Source: Alphaproteobacteria bacterium
Lineage (GTDB): Bacteria > Pseudomonadota > Alphaproteobacteria > Rhizobiales > Aestuariivirgaceae
Direction of reading: 5' to 3'
Assembly: GCA_026400595.1 (NCBI GenBank)
Contig: JAPLOT010000239.1
Location: 1-7,994 of the forward strand
Length of the DNA: 7,994 nt
Shown: positions 5,970 through 7,994 of the stretch, piece after piece
Layout: the number at the start of each line of letters is the position of its first letter
Numbering within the stretch: the stretch's first letter is position 1
Notes under the pieces: model-generated
The model's database searches: none
The model's input: only the letters and a program-made list of their open reading frames with translations
Told to the model about the DNA's origin: nothing
Made by a program: the position numbers and the translations under genes

Positions 5970-6908
5970 TTGATCACCGAAGCCGAACTCGTCGTCGACC
6001 GCCGGCGGATGAAGCGCCGCCTCACCCTCTGGCGCATCGCGGCCGTGCTGCTGGCGGTCGTCGCGATTGCCGCGCTGGCCTGGCCTGCGGGCGGGCCGCG
6101 GAGCTTCGAGAACCACATCGCCCGCGTGCGCATCGACGGACTGATCACCGGCGACCAGAAGACCCTCGACCTTCTCGACGAAATCTCGCGGTCGCGCCGC
6201 GTCCAGGGCGTCATCCTCCGGATCGACAGCCCGGGCGGCACCACGGCCGGTTCCGAAGCGCTCTATGAACAGATTCGCAAGCTGGCCAAGGACAAGCCAG
6301 TGGCGGCGGTGATGGATACGGTCGCAGCCTCAGGCGGCTATATTGCCGCGATCGCCGCCGACCGCATCGTGGCGCGCGGCAACACCATCACCGGTTCGAT
6401 CGGAGTCATCTTCAGCTTCCCCGAGGTTTCCCAGCTGCTCGCCACGCTCGGCATCAAGATGGAAGAGATCAAGTCGGGCGACCTCAAGGCCGAGCCGTCG
6501 CCCTACAAGCCCGTCACCGAAAAGGCCCGCGAAGTCTCTCAGGCCATGGTCCAAGACGGTTTCGAGTGGTTCACCGGCCTCGTCGCGGAGCGCCGCGGCC
6601 TTCCCATCGAACAGGTACGCACGCTCTCCGACGGCCGCGTCTATACGGGCCGCCAGGCGCTGAAGGTCAAGCTCATCGACGAGATCGGCGGCGAGGAGGC
6701 GGCGGTGAAATGGCTTACCGAAGACCGCAAGCTGGCCGCGAGCCTCCGGATCGTCGATTGGGCGCCATCGCGCAGCACCGGCGCCACCGGGCTTGGCTTC
6801 GCCGTTGGCGACACGCTGCTCCGCGTGCTGGGCTTCGAACGGCTGCAGGCGGCGGCCGAACGGGCGCAGCTTGACGGGCTTCTTGTGCTTTGGCACCCTG
6901 ATCTCTGA
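5970..6908 (+). CDS. sppA: Signal peptide peptidase SppA (short form, S49 family)
   Basis: This membrane-bound serine protease of the S49 family degrades leftover signal peptides. Counting from the TTG at 5970 it has 312 residues: a short cytoplasmic N-terminus with DRRRMKRR, one transmembrane segment (about 22-38), and a single periplasmic protease domain, as in the short SppA form. The catalytic dyad is visible: nucleophile Ser121 in VAASGGYIAA and general base Lys173 in KSGDLKAEPSP, 52 residues apart as in the Bacillus enzyme. The oxyanion segment RIDSPGGTTAGS (about 84-95) and the TGSIGVIF strand (about 141-148) are also intact. The start is uncertain: TTG 5970 has GGAG at 5960-5963 with 6-base spacing, whereas GTG 5955 (317 residues) has no ribosome binding site and sits close to the rpsA hairpin. 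It lies downstream of rpsA and 29 bases before ihfB, probably cotranscribed with ihfB. Confidence 0.94.
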   Translation: MITEAELVVDRRRMKRRLTLWRIAAVLLAVVAIAALAWPAGGPRSFENHIARVRIDGLITGDQKTLDLLDEISRSRRVQGVILRIDSPGGTTAGSEALYEQIRKLAKDKPVAAVMDTVAASGGYIAAIAADRIVARGNTITGSIGVIFSFPEVSQLLATLGIKMEEIKSGDLKAEPSPYKPVTEKAREVSQAMVQDGFEWFTGLVAERRGLPIEQVRTLSDGRVYTGRQALKVKLIDEIGGEEAAVKWLTEDRKLAASLRIVDWAPSRSTGATGLGFAVGDTLLRVLGFERLQAAAERAQLDGLLVLWHPDL

Positions 6909-6937
6909 TAGAAGCTGCCGTACGGAGGCCCCCGCCC

Positions 6938-7225
6938 ATGATCAAGTCCGAACTCGTGCAGATGATCGCCGACAAGAACCCCCACCTCTATCACCGCGAC
7001 ATCGAGCGGATCGTGAATACCGTGCTCGACGAAATCATCAGCGCCATGAAGAATGGCGACCGGGTGGAGTTGCGCGGTTTTGGCGCCTTTTCGGTCAAGT
7101 CCCGCAACGCCCGCATGGGCCGCAATCCGCGCACCGGCACGGCCGTCGAGGTGGTGGCCAAGCGCGTGCCCTTCTTCAAGACCGGCAAGGAACTGCGCGA
7201 GCGCCTGAACGCCCCGCAAGAATGA
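6938..7225 (+). CDS. ihfB: Integration host factor subunit beta
   Basis: This 95-residue protein is a DNABII-family (HU/IHF) nucleoid protein of normal length. With IHF alpha it forms a heterodimer that bends DNA sharply at specific sites in the nucleoid, affecting recombination, replication and sigma-54 transcription. The N-terminal MIKSELVQMIADKNP helix, the core VELRGFGAFSVKSRNARMGRNPRTG and the C-terminal PFFKTGKELRERLN match the family. Pro64 (GRNPRTG) at the arm tip is the DNA-intercalating proline. The beta assignment, rather than alpha or HU, rests on the MIKSEL start, the arm sequence and the rpsA-sppA context. GGAGG at 6924-6928 is a strong ribosome binding site 9 bases before the ATG. 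The stop overlaps the lapA start as ATGA (7222-7225). No promoter with both hexamers is visible in the 29-base gap after sppA. Confidence 0.96.
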   Translation: MIKSELVQMIADKNPHLYHRDIERIVNTVLDEIISAMKNGDRVELRGFGAFSVKSRNARMGRNPRTGTAVEVVAKRVPFFKTGKELRERLNAPQE

Positions 7226-7566
7226 CCTTTCGCAGCCTTCTCAACTGGGCCATCGGCCTTCCCATCGCAGCCGCCGCCGTGGGCTTTGCCGTGGCCAACC
7301 GGCAGTGGATCACCGTCTCGCTCGATCCCATTCACCGCGACCAGCCCTTCGCCTCCATCCAGATGCCGCTCTGGGTTCTGTTCTTCTGCGGTATCTTCGT
7401 CGGCATCTTCGTGGGCTGGGTAGCTGCCTGGTTCGCGCAGGGCAAATGGCGCAAGGCCGCCAAGGAGGCCCGCATCGAGTTGGTGCGCGTGCATACCGAG
7501 CATGAGCGCATGAAGCGCGAACACCAGTCGCAGGCCGTGGTTCCTGTCCAGGACGGCAGCGCTTGA
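7222..7566 (+). CDS. lapA: LapA-domain (DUF1049) inner-membrane protein
   Basis: This 114-residue protein has the layout of the lipopolysaccharide assembly protein A domain family: a first hydrophobic segment at about 9-25, a short periplasmic loop with NRQWITVSLDP, a second strongly hydrophobic segment at about 48-72 (LWVLFFCGIFVGIFVGWVAAW), and a basic, helical, probably coiled-coil cytoplasmic tail (about 76-103, KWRKAAKEARIELVRVHTEHERMKRE). In Escherichia coli LapA works with LapB in controlling LPS synthesis; alphaproteobacterial members such as this lack direct functional proof. The start is fixed by the ATGA overlap with ihfB at 7222-7225; the frame is open far upstream but only as a shadow of sppA and ihfB. 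The stop overlaps the next gene's TTG start (TTGA, 7563-7566). The domain call is good; the role in this organism is inferred. Confidence 0.85.
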   Translation: MTFRSLLNWAIGLPIAAAAVGFAVANRQWITVSLDPIHRDQPFASIQMPLWVLFFCGIFVGIFVGWVAAWFAQGKWRKAAKEARIELVRVHTEHERMKREHQSQAVVPVQDGSA

Positions 7567-7994
7567 GGATCATTGCGGCTGATGAAGTGGCGCGTCTTGC
7601 GCCCTACCGCGACATTGTCGAGGCGCTGCGCCAGGGTTTTCGCGATGAGATCCGGACGCCCGTCCGCCATCACCACGATCTCTCGCCCCAGGCCATTCTC
7701 CTGCTCATGCCGGCCTGGTCCAGGCAGTTCACCGGTCTCAAGACGGTGGTCTTCAAGTCCGACAATGCCGCAAAGGGCCGGCCCACCATCCAGGCGAGCT
7801 ATCTGCTGATCGACAATGCGACGGGCGCGACCGTTGCCATGATGGATGGCGGCGAAATCACCCGCCGCCGCACTGCCGCCGCCTCCGCCCTGGCCGCCGA
7901 CTATCTGGCCCGCCCGGACGCAAGCACGATGACGCTGGTGGGGGCGGGCGCGCTGGGCGCCCACTTCGTGCGCGCCCATACCAGTGTCCGGCCG
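7563..7994 (+). CDS. Ornithine cyclodeaminase/mu-crystallin family protein, 3' end cut off by the window
   Basis: The first 144 residues of an NAD(P)-dependent OCD/mu-crystallin family enzyme are visible; the family is usually about 310-330 residues. Supporting segments are an N-terminal DEVARLAPYRDIVEALRQGF, the RTPVRHHHDL strand, LKTVVF with the conserved Lys60, ASYLLIDNATGATVAMMDGGEITRRRTAAASALA with Arg103, and the start of the Rossmann fold VGAGALGAHF (126-135). Members include ornithine cyclodeaminase, ketimine (pyrroline- or piperideine-2-carboxylate) reductases and alanine dehydrogenases, and the deciding C-terminal residues lie outside the window, so no substrate or symbol is given. 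The start is TTG 7563, overlapping the lapA stop as TTGA, with AGGA at 7550-7553 nine bases upstream; the next in-frame alternative, GTG 7587, would cut into the conserved N-terminus. It appears translationally coupled to ihfB-lapA. Confidence 0.85.
   Translation, partial: MRIIAADEVARLAPYRDIVEALRQGFRDEIRTPVRHHHDLSPQAILLLMPAWSRQFTGLKTVVFKSDNAAKGRPTIQASYLLIDNATGATVAMMDGGEITRRRTAAASALAADYLARPDASTMTLVGAGALGAHFVRAHTSVRP

Noticed and set aside
6870..6911. CTTGACG at 6870-6876 as a -35 element for an ihfB promoter
   Set aside because: The -35 match is good, but no -10 hexamer with more than about two matches lies 16-18 bases downstream; GATAGA at 6907 is too far. It lies within sppA coding sequence and is probably chance.
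6793..7221. Upstream extension of lapA through ihfB
   Set aside because: This part overlaps sppA and ihfB out of frame. The ATGA overlap at 7222 gives the normal LapA-domain length and hydrophobic N-terminus.
1..7994. Search for mobile elements, CRISPR arrays, tRNA/rRNA genes, phage or defence genes
   Set aside because: No spaced direct repeats, terminal inverted repeats, transposase or integrase motifs, or tRNA-like cloverleaf were seen. Base composition and codon use look even across the window, so it reads as ordinary core chromosome.

Overview
The window is a GC-rich stretch of bacterial chromosome made of core housekeeping genes. Gene order and protein content point to an alphaproteobacterium: phoH-ybeY-corC in a row, a six-domain ribosomal protein S1 followed by sppA, ihfB and lapA, and an alphaproteobacterial-type GyaR. 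The order is uncertain (Hyphomicrobiales, Parvibaculales or Rhodospirillales would all fit). I see no mobile element, prophage, CRISPR array, tRNA or rRNA gene, and no new multi-gene system. The points worth a second look lie in regulation and gene order.

Layout. (1) Positions 2-2122, plus strand: the 3' part of phoH, then ybeY and a CorC/HlyC-type CBS-domain gene, all with overlapping stop and start codons. This is an RNA-metabolism and ribosome-maturation operon. In many proteobacteria lnt follows next; here it is absent. (2) Positions 2123-3112, minus strand: a GyaR-type D-2-hydroxyacid dehydrogenase (glyoxylate/hydroxypyruvate reductase). Its stop codon abuts that of corC with no base between. 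(3) Positions 3113-3293: a divergent intergenic region with a good promoter candidate for gyaR and a perfect 8+3+8 palindrome lying on it. (4) Positions 3294-3893, plus strand: an exported or membrane-anchored protein with two bacterial SH3 domains. (5) Positions 3894-4186: a plausible sigma-70 promoter and a leader of roughly 230 nt before rpsA. The usual upstream partner cmk is not here. (6) Positions 4187-7994, plus strand: rpsA, a strong 12-bp hairpin, sppA, ihfB, lapA, and the 5' part of an ornithine cyclodeaminase/mu-crystallin family gene. The last three are joined by 4-base stop/start overlaps (ATGA, TTGA).

Together the genes cover RNA and ribosome biogenesis (PhoH, YbeY, S1), envelope proteolysis and envelope assembly (SppA, LapA, the SH3 protein), nucleoid architecture (IHF beta) and two oxidoreductase-type metabolic enzymes (GyaR and the truncated OCD-family protein). 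Function assignments rest on motifs read by eye from the translations; no database search was possible.
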